From NCBI GenBank assembly GCA_030145945.1, contig JASLDK010000396.1, positions 1 to 14,392 on the forward strand: 14,392 bases of DNA, given 5' to 3'. Below the pieces are notes generated by a model. The model had not been told where the DNA came from. It saw only the letters and a program-made list of their open reading frames with translations, and made no database searches. Positions 7,361 through 13,884 of this stretch are shown here, one piece after another (position 1 is the stretch's first letter; each line of letters begins with the position of its first letter). The translations under genes were made by a program, and so were the position numbers. The DNA comes from Nocardioides sp. Lineage in GTDB: Bacteria; Actinomycetota; Actinomycetes; Propionibacteriales; Nocardioidaceae.

Positions 7361-7372
7361 GCGCGCCTCCCC

Positions 7373-7390
7373 GTGTCTATCCGTGTCTGA
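7373..7390. repeat. Direct repeat between the DUF1206 gene and dop
   Basis: CCGTGTCT occurs twice, separated by 2 bp (7371-7378 and 7381-7388 approximately), just upstream of the DUF1206 ribosome site in the 94-bp divergent region. A 10-bp period would place both copies on one face of the helix. Confidence 0.35.
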
Positions 7391-7442
7391 CCACTACCCG
7401 GAAGCCGGACCGGCATCCTGACACTGGCTCGTCTCCACGCCG

Positions 7443-7448
7443 TAGGCT
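7443..7448 (+). promoter_or_regulatory. -10 box of leaderless promoter for dop
   Basis: TAGGCT is followed by 6 nt and the dop ATG at 7455. CTGACA at 7418-7423, 19 bp upstream, is a possible -35. No ribosome site is present. Confidence 0.65.
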
Positions 7449-7454
7449 GGCGAC

Positions 7455-8963
7455 ATGAGTGTGCGCCGCGTGATGGGCACCGAGGTGGAGTACGGCATCT
7501 CGGTCCAGGGCCAGCCCTCCGCCAACCCGATGGTCGCGTCGTCGCAGGTCGTCAACGCCTACGCATCGGCGACCGTGAAGGCACGCCGCGCCCGTTGGGA
7601 CTTCGAGGAGGAGTCGCCGCTGCGGGACGCCCGCGGCTTCGACATGTCGCGCCAGGTCGCTGACCCGACGCAGTTGACGGACGAGGACCTCGGTCTCGCC
7701 AACGTGATCTTGACCAACGGTGCTCGGTTGTACGTCGATCACGCGCACCCGGAGTACTCCACGCCTGAGGTGGTCACGCCGCTCGACATCGTGCGCTGGG
7801 ACAAGGCGGGGGAGCAGGTCATGCTCGACGCGGCCCGGCGTGCGCAGCAGCTGCCCGGCAATCCGTCGATCGTGCTCTACAAGAACAACACCGACAACAA
7901 GGGAGCGTCGTACGGCGCCCACGAGAACTTCCTGATGCGGCGCTCGACACCGTTCGGCGACATCGTCCGCCACCTGACGCCGTTCTTCGTCAGCCGGCAG
8001 GTGATCTGCGGTGCGGGCAGGGTGGGCAAGGGCCAGGACGGTCGGGAGCGCGGCTACCAGATCAGTCAGCGGGCCGACTTCTTCGAGGTCGAGGTCGGCC
8101 TCGAGACGACCCTCAAGCGACCGATCATCAACACCCGGGACGAACCCCACGCGGACCCCGACAAGTACCGTCGCCTCCACGTGATCATCGGAGACGCGAA
8201 CCTCGCCGAGATCTCGACGTACCTCAAGGTCGGAACGACGTCGCTGGTCCTGGCGATGATCGAGGACAGGTTCATCTCCCGTGACCTGACCGTCGACAAG
8301 CCGGTCGCTGCGCTCCGGGCGGTCTCCCACGATCCGAGCCTCAAGCAGACGGTCACGCTGGCCGACGGACGCCGGCTCACCGGTATCCAACTCCAGCTCG
8401 AGTACCTCGACCTCGCGAAGAAGTACGTCGAGGATCGGCTGGGCGCGGACGCGGACCCCCAGACCACCGATGTCCTGGCCCGCTGGGAGGACGTGCTGGG
8501 TCGGTTGGAGACGGATCCGATGTCGTTGGCCGATCAGCTCGACTGGGTGGCCAAGCTGAAGCTGATCGAGCAGTACCGATCCCGGGACGGACTTGCCTGG
8601 GACGACGCGAAGCTGCAACTGATCGACTACCAGTACTCCGACATCCGTCCCGAGAAGGGCCTCTATCACCGGCTCGTCGGCGCGGGGCGCATCCAGCGCC
8701 TGCTCACCAACGACGAGGTCGACCGGGCGATGACCGACCCTCCCGAGGAGACGCGGGCCTACTTCCGCGGGCGCTGCCTGGAGAAGTACGGCGCTGACGT
8801 CGCAGCGGCATCCTGGGACTCGGTCATCTTCGACCTCCCCGGCAGGGACTCGTTGCAACGCGTGCCGACGATGGACCCGCTGCGTGGCAGTAGGGCGCAC
8901 GTGGGTGAGCTGATCGACGCGAGCGCGACAGCAGTCGAATTGGTCCGCGCACTGTCACGCTAG
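7455..8963 (+). CDS. dop: Depupylase / Pup deamidase Dop
   Basis: The 502-residue product belongs to the carboxylate-amine/ammonia ligase-like Dop/PafA family. The N-terminal MGTEVEYG holds the conserved metal-binding Glu10. The catalytic aspartate is Asp95 in RLYVDHAHPEYSTPE, the counterpart of the M. tuberculosis Dop nucleophile. The segment around 40-82 (WDFEEESPLRDARGFDM and after) is the Dop-loop insertion absent from PafA, so this is Dop and not the ligase. Length fits the usual ~500. Dop hydrolyses the isopeptide bond between Pup and substrate lysine, and in species with Pup ending in Gln it also deamidates Pup. Here the adjacent Pup already ends in Glu, so only depupylation should be required. 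Leaderless ATG at 7455; the TAG stop lies 17 bp before pup. Confidence 0.97.
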   Translation: MSVRRVMGTEVEYGISVQGQPSANPMVASSQVVNAYASATVKARRARWDFEEESPLRDARGFDMSRQVADPTQLTDEDLGLANVILTNGARLYVDHAHPEYSTPEVVTPLDIVRWDKAGEQVMLDAARRAQQLPGNPSIVLYKNNTDNKGASYGAHENFLMRRSTPFGDIVRHLTPFFVSRQVICGAGRVGKGQDGRERGYQISQRADFFEVEVGLETTLKRPIINTRDEPHADPDKYRRLHVIIGDANLAEISTYLKVGTTSLVLAMIEDRFISRDLTVDKPVAALRAVSHDPSLKQTVTLADGRRLTGIQLQLEYLDLAKKYVEDRLGADADPQTTDVLARWEDVLGRLETDPMSLADQLDWVAKLKLIEQYRSRDGLAWDDAKLQLIDYQYSDIRPEKGLYHRLVGAGRIQRLLTNDEVDRAMTDPPEETRAYFRGRCLEKYGADVAAASWDSVIFDLPGRDSLQRVPTMDPLRGSRAHVGELIDASATAVELVRALSR

Positions 8964-8968
8964 GTCGC

Positions 8969-8974
8969 TAGGGT
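8969..8974 (+). promoter_or_regulatory. -10 box of leaderless promoter for pup-prcB-prcA
   Basis: TAGGGT begins 5 bp after the dop stop and is followed by 6 nt and the pup ATG. It would allow pup-prcBA to be transcribed separately from dop, at a higher level if needed. No good -35 is visible. Confidence 0.6.
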
Positions 8975-8980
8975 GGCGGT

Positions 8981-9178
8981 ATGGCCCAGGAGCAGAAGCA
9001 GCCGCGCAAGTCAGACGAGACGGAGGAGTCGACGGACGTCGCTCCAGAGTCCGACGTCGCCGAGCGCAAGGAGGCTCTCGACGACGACGTCGACGCGATC
9101 CTCGACGAGATCGACGAGGTCCTCGAGTCCAACGCCGAGGACTTCGTGAAGTCGTTCATCCAGAAGGGTGGCGAATGA
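8981..9178 (+). CDS. pup: Prokaryotic ubiquitin-like protein Pup, Gly-Gly-Glu form
   Basis: The 65-residue product is acidic and lysine-poor in its middle, with the ARC-binding helical region around 32-58 (ALDDDVDAILDEIDEVLES) and the conserved ending FVKSFIQKGGE. Pup is joined through the side-chain carboxylate of its C-terminal Glu to lysines of target proteins and then bound by the ARC coiled coil. In mycobacteria and many relatives the encoded last residue is Gln, which Dop converts to Glu. Here the last codon is GAA, so Pup is made in its conjugation-ready form. The stop overlaps the prcB start (ATGA), which suggests coupled translation. The start at 8981 is fixed by the TAGGGT box. Confidence 0.97.
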   Translation: MAQEQKQPRKSDETEESTDVAPESDVAERKEALDDDVDAILDEIDEVLESNAEDFVKSFIQKGGE

Positions 9179-10032
9179 ACGACGCGCGCATCCCGGGCGC
9201 CTACCTGCGCCCCGGGACCTCCTCCTTCAGCGACTTCCTCGCCGAGAACGCTCCCGACCTGCTCCCCGCCCGGCGCTCGCTGCCCGCGGGCAGTCCAGGA
9301 AGCGCGAGCGAATTGGCGCCGCACGGCACCACCATCGTCGCGGTGACCTTCCCGGGTGGCGTCGTCATGGCGGGCGACCGACGCGCCACCATGGGCAATG
9401 TCATCGCCCAGCGCGACATCCAGAAGGTTTTCCCGGCCGATGAGTACTCCGTGGTCGGCATCGCCGGCACTGCCGGGCTCGCCGTCGAGATGGTCCTGCT
9501 GTTCCAGGTCGAGCTCGAGCACTACGAGAAGATCGAGGGATCGATCCTCTCGCTCGACGGCAAGGCCAACCGGCTCTCGGCACTCATCCGGGCCAATCTC
9601 GCGATGGCGATGCAGGGGCTGGCCGTCGTCCCGATGTTCGCCGGCTTCGACCTCGACAGCGGAATGGGTCGAATCTTCGGCTACGACATCACCGGTGGGC
9701 GTCACGAGGAGGCGTCGTTCTTCACGGTCGGCTCCGGATCGCTGTTCGCTCGCGGCGCGTTGAAGAAGCTCTACCGCGACGACCTGTCCACTGACGACGC
9801 CGTCCGGGTCTGCCTCCAGGCGTTGTACGACGCGGCCGACGACGACTCGGCGACCGGTGGGCCGGACCTGACCCGGCGGATCTTCCCGATCATCTGGGTC
9901 GTCACCGCCGACGGCGCCGTGCAGCTCGACGAAGCCGCCATCGGTGCGCTTGCCGACCAGGTCGTCGGCGCCCGGATGACGCGACCCGACGGACCGCTCG
10001 CCGCCCTCCCGAGCGCGGGCGAGGAGGCCTGA
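9175..10032 (+). CDS. prcB: 20S proteasome beta subunit PrcB
   Basis: The 285-residue precursor forms the two catalytic inner rings of the 20S core. A 51-residue propeptide ends at HG, and autocleavage before Thr52 (G/TTIVAVTF) exposes the N-terminal Thr nucleophile. The other catalytic residues fall at the standard spacing: Asp68 (AGDRRAT, position 17 of the mature chain) and Lys84 (RDIQKVF, position 33). The mature chain of 234 residues and the propeptide length fit actinobacterial PrcB. The ATG overlaps the pup stop by 4 bp, and prcA starts 4 bp after the prcB stop, so the three genes form one operon. The prcB start has only a weak AAGGGTGG ribosome site inside pup, consistent with coupling. 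Confidence 0.97.
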   Translation: MNDARIPGAYLRPGTSSFSDFLAENAPDLLPARRSLPAGSPGSASELAPHGTTIVAVTFPGGVVMAGDRRATMGNVIAQRDIQKVFPADEYSVVGIAGTAGLAVEMVLLFQVELEHYEKIEGSILSLDGKANRLSALIRANLAMAMQGLAVVPMFAGFDLDSGMGRIFGYDITGGRHEEASFFTVGSGSLFARGALKKLYRDDLSTDDAVRVCLQALYDAADDDSATGGPDLTRRIFPIIWVVTADGAVQLDEAAIGALADQVVGARMTRPDGPLAALPSAGEEA

Positions 10033-10036
10033 GCAC

Positions 10037-10930
10037 ATGAGCACCCCGTTCTACGTGTCGCCCGAGCAACTCATGAAGGACCGGGCCGACTTCGCCCGCA
10101 AGGGCATCGCCCGCGGTCGGTCGCTGGTCGCCATCCAGTACGCCGACGGCGTCCTGCTCGTCACCGAGAATCCGTCGCAGGCCCTGCACAAGGTCTCCGA
10201 GCTCTACGACCGGCTCGCGTTCGCCGCGGTCGGTCGCTACAACGAGTTCGAGAACCTGCGCATCGCCGGCGTCCGACTCGCCGACATGCGTGGCTATGCC
10301 TACGACCGACGCGATGTCACCGGTCGCGGTCTGGCCAACGCCTATGCCCAGACACTCGGGACGATCTTCTCCTCGGGCGGCGAGAAGCCCTACGAGGTGG
10401 AGATCTTCGTCGCGGAGGTCGGTGCCACGGCAGCCGACGACCAGATCTACCGCCTGACCTATGAGGGGAGGGTGGCCGACGAGCACGGCTTCGCGGTGAT
10501 GGGCGGAGACAGCGAGACCGTCGCGTCGTACCTCTCCTCGAACTATGCGGCCGGTGCGTCACTGGGCGAGGCGCTCGCGGTCGCCGTGGCCGCGCTCGGT
10601 CACACCGGCGACGACGACCGGGTCATCCCCGTCGAGGACCTCGAGGTCGCCGTTCTCGACCGCACCCGGGCGCAACCGCGCAAGTTCTCGCGTCTGCGAC
10701 CGGCCCGGGTGGCCGAGCTCCTCGGCCCCCGGGGCACTCCTGAGCACGCCGCGGAACCAGCAGACGATGCACTGTCCGGTGCAGGCGTGTCCGGGGATGG
10801 CGACGACGACCCGGGCGACCCGACCGACCAGATCTCCGGGAGCGTCGCTCCGCTGGAGAACCCGAGGTCGGGCGACCCGCTGTCCGGTGGCTCGTCCTCG
10901 GGCGAACCTCCGGTGGCGCCCCCGCTCTGA
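10037..10930 (+). CDS. prcA: 20S proteasome alpha subunit PrcA with long C-terminal tail
   Basis: The 297-residue product forms the outer, gating rings of the 20S core. The N-terminal gate segment MSTPFYVSPEQLMKDRADFA is typical, followed by RKGIARGRSLVAIQYADGVL and the highly conserved GYAYDRRDVTGRGLANAYAQ (86-105). The fold ends near residue 230. Residues 231-297 are a Gly/Ser/Pro/Asp-rich tail (for example SGDGDDDPGD and SGGSSSGEPP) that looks disordered. Mycobacterial PrcA is about 248 residues, so this tail is roughly 50 residues longer. It would be on the outer face, near the ARC or PafE/Bpa docking surface; that placement is inferred. The Shine-Dalgarno GAGGAGG (10021-10027) lies 9 nt before the ATG. 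Confidence 0.96.
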   Translation: MSTPFYVSPEQLMKDRADFARKGIARGRSLVAIQYADGVLLVTENPSQALHKVSELYDRLAFAAVGRYNEFENLRIAGVRLADMRGYAYDRRDVTGRGLANAYAQTLGTIFSSGGEKPYEVEIFVAEVGATAADDQIYRLTYEGRVADEHGFAVMGGDSETVASYLSSNYAAGASLGEALAVAVAALGHTGDDDRVIPVEDLEVAVLDRTRAQPRKFSRLRPARVAELLGPRGTPEHAAEPADDALSGAGVSGDGDDDPGDPTDQISGSVAPLENPRSGDPLSGGSSSGEPPVAPPL

Positions 10931-10935
10931 CAGAA

Positions 10936-10983
10936 GGTGCAGAAGCACCGACGGGGTGTTGCGGTTCGTGACGAACCGCAGCA
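10936..10983. terminator. Two hairpins between convergent prcA and the thiolase gene
   Basis: The first hairpin is GGTGC-AGAA-GCACC (10936-10949). The second is an 11-bp stem, TGTTGCGGTTC with loop GTGAC and GAACCGCAGCA (10957-10983), with one T-G mismatch that would be a wobble pair. They fill the 75-bp convergent gap and probably terminate transcription from both sides. Confidence 0.7.
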
Positions 10984-11005
10984 GGCCGTCGTCGTCCGTG
11001 GTTGC

Positions 11006-12169
11006 TCAGATCCGCTCGATGATGGTGCCGGTCGCCATCGCGCCGCCGGCACACATCGAGATGAGCGCGGTGCTCTGGTCACGCCGCTCGAGCTCATGCA
11101 GGGCGGTGGTGATCAGCCGTACGCCGGTGGCGCCGACGGGGTGACCGAGGGCGATGGCGCCGCCGTTGACGTTGACCTTGTCCATGTCGACCTGGTGCAC
11201 GCGGGCCCAGGACAGGACGACGGAGGCGAAGGCCTCGTTGACCTCGAACAGGTCGAAGTCGCCGATGCTCATACCGGTGCGGTCGAGCAGACGCTGGGTC
11301 GCGTCGATCGGACCGTCGAGGTGGAAGTAGGGGTCGGAGCCGACGAGGCACTGGGACACGATCCGGGCGCGCGGCTTGAGACCCAGGGCCTTCGCCTTGT
11401 CCTCGTCCATGATCAGCAGGGCGGCGGCGCCGTCGGAGATCTGTGAGGAAGTGCCGGCGGTGTGCAGGCCGCCGTCGAGCACGGAGCGCAGTGATGCCAG
11501 GCCCTCCGCGGTCGTGTCGCGCAGGCCCTGGTCGGTGTCGACGAGGCGTGTCTCGCCGGTGGCGTTGCCATCGGCGTCGAGGACGGGAGCCTCGATGGCG
11601 GCGATCTCCCGCTTGAACCGGCCCTCGTCCACGGCCACGCGCGCCTTCTGCTGTGAGGCGAGGCCGAGCTCCTCGAGATCGGCGCGGGTGATGCCGCGGT
11701 TCTTGGCGATCCGGTCGGCCGCCTCGAACTGGTTGGGCATGTCGATCGACCAGTCGGCCGGGCGCGGGTCGCCCATGCCGGCGGGCACGTTGGCCCCGAG
11801 CGGGATGCGCGACATCATCTCCACGCCGCACGCGATGCCGACGTCGATGGTGCCCGCGGCGACCATGTCCCTGACGAGGTGGGTGGCTTGCTGGCCCGAT
11901 CCGCACTGCGCGTCGAGGGCGGTGCCGGCAGTCGCCATGGGCAGACCGGCATAGAGCCACGCACGGCGTACGGCGTCATTGGACTGCTCACCTGCCTGCG
12001 TCACGATGCCGCCGATGACCTGCTCCACCAGGGCCGGGTCGACTCCGGCCCGGCGCAGCACCTCACCCTGGATGAAGCCCAGGGTCTGCGAGGGATGAAG
12101 GCCGGCGAGCCAGCCCTTGCGCTTGCCGAGGGGAGTGCGGACTGCTTCGACGATGACGGGGTTTCCCAT
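11006..12169 (-). CDS. fadA5: Steroid 3-ketoacyl-CoA thiolase, FadA5 type
   Basis: The 387-residue product is a degradative thiolase. Catalytic residues are visible: nucleophile Cys89 (DAQCGSGQQ), His343 (ALGHPVG), Cys373 (SMCAGGAMATG) and the NEAF motif (311-314). Positions are offset by 4 from the Cys93/His347/Cys377 of M. tuberculosis FadA5, and long stretches look like that enzyme, for example VNVNGGAIALGHPVG and HTAGTSSQISDGAAA. FadA5 cleaves the beta-keto-CoA of the cholesterol side chain to release acetyl- or propionyl-CoA. The neighbouring divergent CYP125 and the KstR-type operator over its promoter support the same pathway here. The ATG at 12169 follows a minus-strand TACCGT box by 6 nt, so it is probably leaderless. 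Orthology is inferred from remembered sequence. Confidence 0.9.
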   Translation of the reverse strand: MGNPVIVEAVRTPLGKRKGWLAGLHPSQTLGFIQGEVLRRAGVDPALVEQVIGGIVTQAGEQSNDAVRRAWLYAGLPMATAGTALDAQCGSGQQATHLVRDMVAAGTIDVGIACGVEMMSRIPLGANVPAGMGDPRPADWSIDMPNQFEAADRIAKNRGITRADLEELGLASQQKARVAVDEGRFKREIAAIEAPVLDADGNATGETRLVDTDQGLRDTTAEGLASLRSVLDGGLHTAGTSSQISDGAAALLIMDEDKAKALGLKPRARIVSQCLVGSDPYFHLDGPIDATQRLLDRTGMSIGDFDLFEVNEAFASVVLSWARVHQVDMDKVNVNGGAIALGHPVGATGVRLITTALHELERRDQSTALISMCAGGAMATGTIIERI

Positions 12170-12175
12170 GCTCCG

Positions 12176-12181
12176 ACGGTA
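12176..12181 (-). promoter_or_regulatory. -10 box of leaderless promoter for the thiolase gene
   Basis: On the minus strand TACCGT is followed by 6 nt and the ATG at 12169. The KstR-type site 12191-12204 covers the spacer and expected -35 position, which fits repression by blocking RNA polymerase. Confidence 0.6.
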
Positions 12182-12190
12182 GCACCGAAA

Positions 12191-12204
12191 TAGAACACGT
12201 TCTA
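12191..12204. promoter_or_regulatory. KstR-type operator at the thiolase promoter
   Basis: TAGAACACGTTCTA is a perfect 14-bp palindrome and matches all fixed positions of the published mycobacterial KstR consensus TnnAACnnGTTnnA. KstR is a TetR-family repressor of sterol catabolism relieved by a sterol CoA-thioester. The regulator gene is not in this window. Confidence 0.85.
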
Positions 12205-12258
12205 CTCTGCCGCGGCTCGCGTCCCGGCCGCGCAGAGAACTCGCGGAAAACTTCTCTA

Positions 12259-12273
12259 ACGAAACCCTTTCGT
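12259..12273. repeat. Unassigned palindrome in the sterol divergent promoter
   Basis: ACGAAA-CCC-TTTCGT is a perfect 6-bp inverted repeat with a 3-bp centre. It ends one base before the TTGACG element of the P450 promoter and does not match the KstR consensus. Confidence 0.5.
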
Positions 12274-12274
12274 A

Positions 12275-12280
12275 TTGACG
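12275..12280 (+). promoter_or_regulatory. Candidate -35 of the P450 promoter
   Basis: TTGACG matches 5 of 6 positions of TTGACA. At 17-18 bp spacing the -10 falls around 12298-12304 (near GCATCT, a weak match), so the KstR-type site at 12304-12317 would overlap the -10/start region. Confidence 0.45.
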
Positions 12281-12303
12281 CGAGTGTTTGTACGGTGGGC
12301 ATC

Positions 12304-12317
12304 TAGAACGTGTTCCA
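12304..12317. promoter_or_regulatory. KstR-type operator at the P450 promoter
   Basis: TAGAACGTGTTCCA matches every fixed position of TnnAACnnGTTnnA. It equals the reverse complement of the thiolase-side site except for one base. It lies 33 bp before the GTG start at 12351, in the right place to block initiation. Confidence 0.85.
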
Positions 12318-12350
12318 CCCCCATGGCAGACATCGCGAAAGGCTCGTGGC

Positions 12351-13586
12351 GTGACCGCACTTCAGATTCCGACGGGATGGGATCCCACCAATCCCGACAT
12401 CAACGAAAAGGCACTGCCGCACGACGAGTTCAAGGCCCTGCGGACCAGCGAGCCGATCCGCTGGATCGAGCAGATCCCCGAGGCGCGGGCCGGCTTCCTC
12501 GACACCGGCTACTGGGCCCTGACCCGCCACCAGGAGGTCCGCCAGGTCTCCAAGGACAACGACAACTGGTCCGCCATGGAGAACGGCGTCATCATCCGGT
12601 TCGCCCCGGACATGACCCGCGACCAGGTCGAGGTCCAGCGCGCCATGCTGATCCACCACGACCCGCCGGAGCACACCAAGATGCGCGGCATCGTGTCGCG
12701 TGGCTTCACCCCGCGCGTCATCGGTGCGATGAAGCAGGCGCTCAAGGACCGCGCGTACGAGATCGTCGAGCAGGCCGTCGCGCAGGGCAACGGCGACTTC
12801 GTCGAGCAGATTGCCGCCGAGCTCCCGCTCCAGGCGATCGCCGACTTCCTCGGTGTCCCGCAGGAGGACCGCAAGAAGCTGTTCGAGTGGTCCAACCAGA
12901 TGATGGGGTACGACGACCCTGAGATCGACGCCGACCCGGCGATCGCGTCCATGGAGATCCTCGGCTACTTCGACCAACTCGCCAACGACCGTCGCGCCAA
13001 CCCCCAGGACGACATCGTCACCAAGCTGATCAGCGTCGGCCAGGACGACGACCACGGTGCCCTCACCAACGACGAGTTCGGCTTCTTCGTCATCCTGCTG
13101 ACCGTGGCCGGCAACGAGACCACCCGCAATGCGACGACCCACGGCATGCACGCCTTCCTCGAGAACCCCGACCAGTGGGAGCTGTGGAAGAAGGACCGTC
13201 CGGAGACCGCGATCGACGAGATCGTTCGCTGGGCCACGCCCGTGACGGTCTTCCAGCGCACGGCCAAGCAGGACACCGAGCTCGCGGGTCAGGCCATCAA
13301 GAAGGGCGACCGCGTCGGCATGTTCTATGCCTCCGCGAACTTCGACGACACCGTCTTCGAGGACCCGTTCAAGTTCGACATCACGCGGGAGAACAACCCG
13401 CACGTAGGCTTCGGCGGTCACGGCGCGCACTACTGCCTCGGCGCCAACCTCGCCCGTCTGCAGATCAACCTGATCTTCAACGCGATCGCCGACCTCGCGC
13501 CGGACATCAAGTTGGCGGCCGAGCCGCGTCGACTCCGCTCGGGCTGGCTCAACGCCATCAAGGAGATGCAGGTCACCTACGCCTGA
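12351..13586 (+). CDS. Cytochrome P450, steroid C26/C27 monooxygenase (CYP125 family)
   Basis: The 411-residue product is a soluble bacterial P450. The I-helix motif is AGNETTRN (253-260), the ExxR pair is Glu290/Arg293, and the haem loop is FGGHGAHYCLG (354-364) with thiolate ligand Cys362. Several stretches closely resemble mycobacterial CYP125A1, including PDQWELWKKDRPETAIDEIV (273-292), RGFTPR and RLRSGWLNAIK. CYP125 oxidises the terminal methyl of cholesterol or cholestenone to start side-chain degradation, which fits the KstR-type operator and the divergent thiolase. It needs a ferredoxin and reductase; none is adjacent. The GTG at 12351 was chosen because GAAAGG lies 8 nt upstream and the protein start MTALQIPTGWDPTNPDI aligns with family N-termini. 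The frame extends up to a TTG at 12288, but that lies before the expected transcript start. Confidence 0.92.
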   Translation: MTALQIPTGWDPTNPDINEKALPHDEFKALRTSEPIRWIEQIPEARAGFLDTGYWALTRHQEVRQVSKDNDNWSAMENGVIIRFAPDMTRDQVEVQRAMLIHHDPPEHTKMRGIVSRGFTPRVIGAMKQALKDRAYEIVEQAVAQGNGDFVEQIAAELPLQAIADFLGVPQEDRKKLFEWSNQMMGYDDPEIDADPAIASMEILGYFDQLANDRRANPQDDIVTKLISVGQDDDHGALTNDEFGFFVILLTVAGNETTRNATTHGMHAFLENPDQWELWKKDRPETAIDEIVRWATPVTVFQRTAKQDTELAGQAIKKGDRVGMFYASANFDDTVFEDPFKFDITRENNPHVGFGGHGAHYCLGANLARLQINLIFNAIADLAPDIKLAAEPRRLRSGWLNAIKEMQVTYA

Positions 13587-13607
13587 TCGCTCCGCGCGTC
13601 GTACGTC

Positions 13608-13640
13608 GAGCGGCTCGTTCCCGGTGGGAGCGGGCCGCTC
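13608..13640 (+). terminator. Hairpin terminator after the P450 gene
   Basis: A 15-bp inverted repeat, GAGCGGCTCGTTCCC (13608-13622), loop GGT, GGGAGCGGGCCGCTC, starts 21 bp after the P450 stop. Two positions pair as G-U in RNA, both consistent with a plus-strand transcript. No T-tract follows. Confidence 0.75.
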
Positions 13641-13656
13641 GGCATGTCGGATGCAG

Positions 13657-13662
13657 TAGCGT
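13657..13662 (+). promoter_or_regulatory. Candidate -10 box for the 50-residue membrane protein gene
   Basis: TAGCGT lies after the P450 terminator and 36 bp before the ATG at 13699. It fits the TANNNT pattern of the region; no -35 is evident. Confidence 0.4.
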
Positions 13663-13698
13663 TCTGACCCGAATCACGCCGAACAACAGGAGGTTGCG

Positions 13699-13851
13699 AT
13701 GAGCGACGTCAACGCCGAGCATTTCCCCGGGTTCTCCGAGAACCACTACCAGCACGGGATGCACTCCCTGGCCTGGATCTCGCTGTGGCTGATCGTCGGC
13801 CTCGGCGTGCTCTGCGGCATCTTCGGCTTCATCTGGGGCCTCAACCACTGA
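13699..13851 (+). CDS. 50-residue single-span membrane protein, unrecognised
   Basis: ATG at 13699 opens a 50-codon frame with an excellent AGGAGG ribosome site (13688-13693) 5 nt upstream, its own candidate promoter and a terminator before it, so it is probably an independent gene. The N-terminal half is polar and His-rich (His8, 16, 19 and 22, in HFPGFSENHYQHGMH). Residues 24-46 form one hydrophobic, Trp- and Gly-containing membrane helix, followed by GLNH. There is no cleavage site, so a membrane-anchored product with a short His-rich domain is expected. I do not recognise the family. The neighbours (a P450 and a methionine aminopeptidase) do not suggest a role. Metal or haem contact by the His cluster is only a guess. 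Confidence 0.75.
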   Translation: MSDVNAEHFPGFSENHYQHGMHSLAWISLWLIVGLGVLCGIFGFIWGLNH

Positions 13852-13884
13852 GGCCCTGATCGACCTCCTGCGCTCGGCCCGCCG

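Noticed and set aside
7377..8900. 507-codon open frame on the minus strand opposite dop
   Set aside because: It mirrors the codon-position GC bias of dop, has low-complexity Arg/Val/Asp-rich sequence and no recognisable domain. dop on the plus strand is unmistakable.
11376..11954. 192-codon plus-strand frame opposite the thiolase gene
   Set aside because: Ser/Arg/Pro-rich antisense shadow with no motif or ribosome site.
12323..12922. Plus-strand frame starting at an ATG between the KstR site and the P450 start
   Set aside because: It is out of frame with the P450, soon becomes Pro/Arg/Gly-rich and has no ribosome site. It is a frame shadow, though it could mislead start selection.
12303..13430. 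375-codon minus-strand frame opposite the P450 gene
   Set aside because: Composition is a Val/Leu/Gly/Asp-rich shadow and its end lies in the operator region; the plus-strand P450 has all family motifs.
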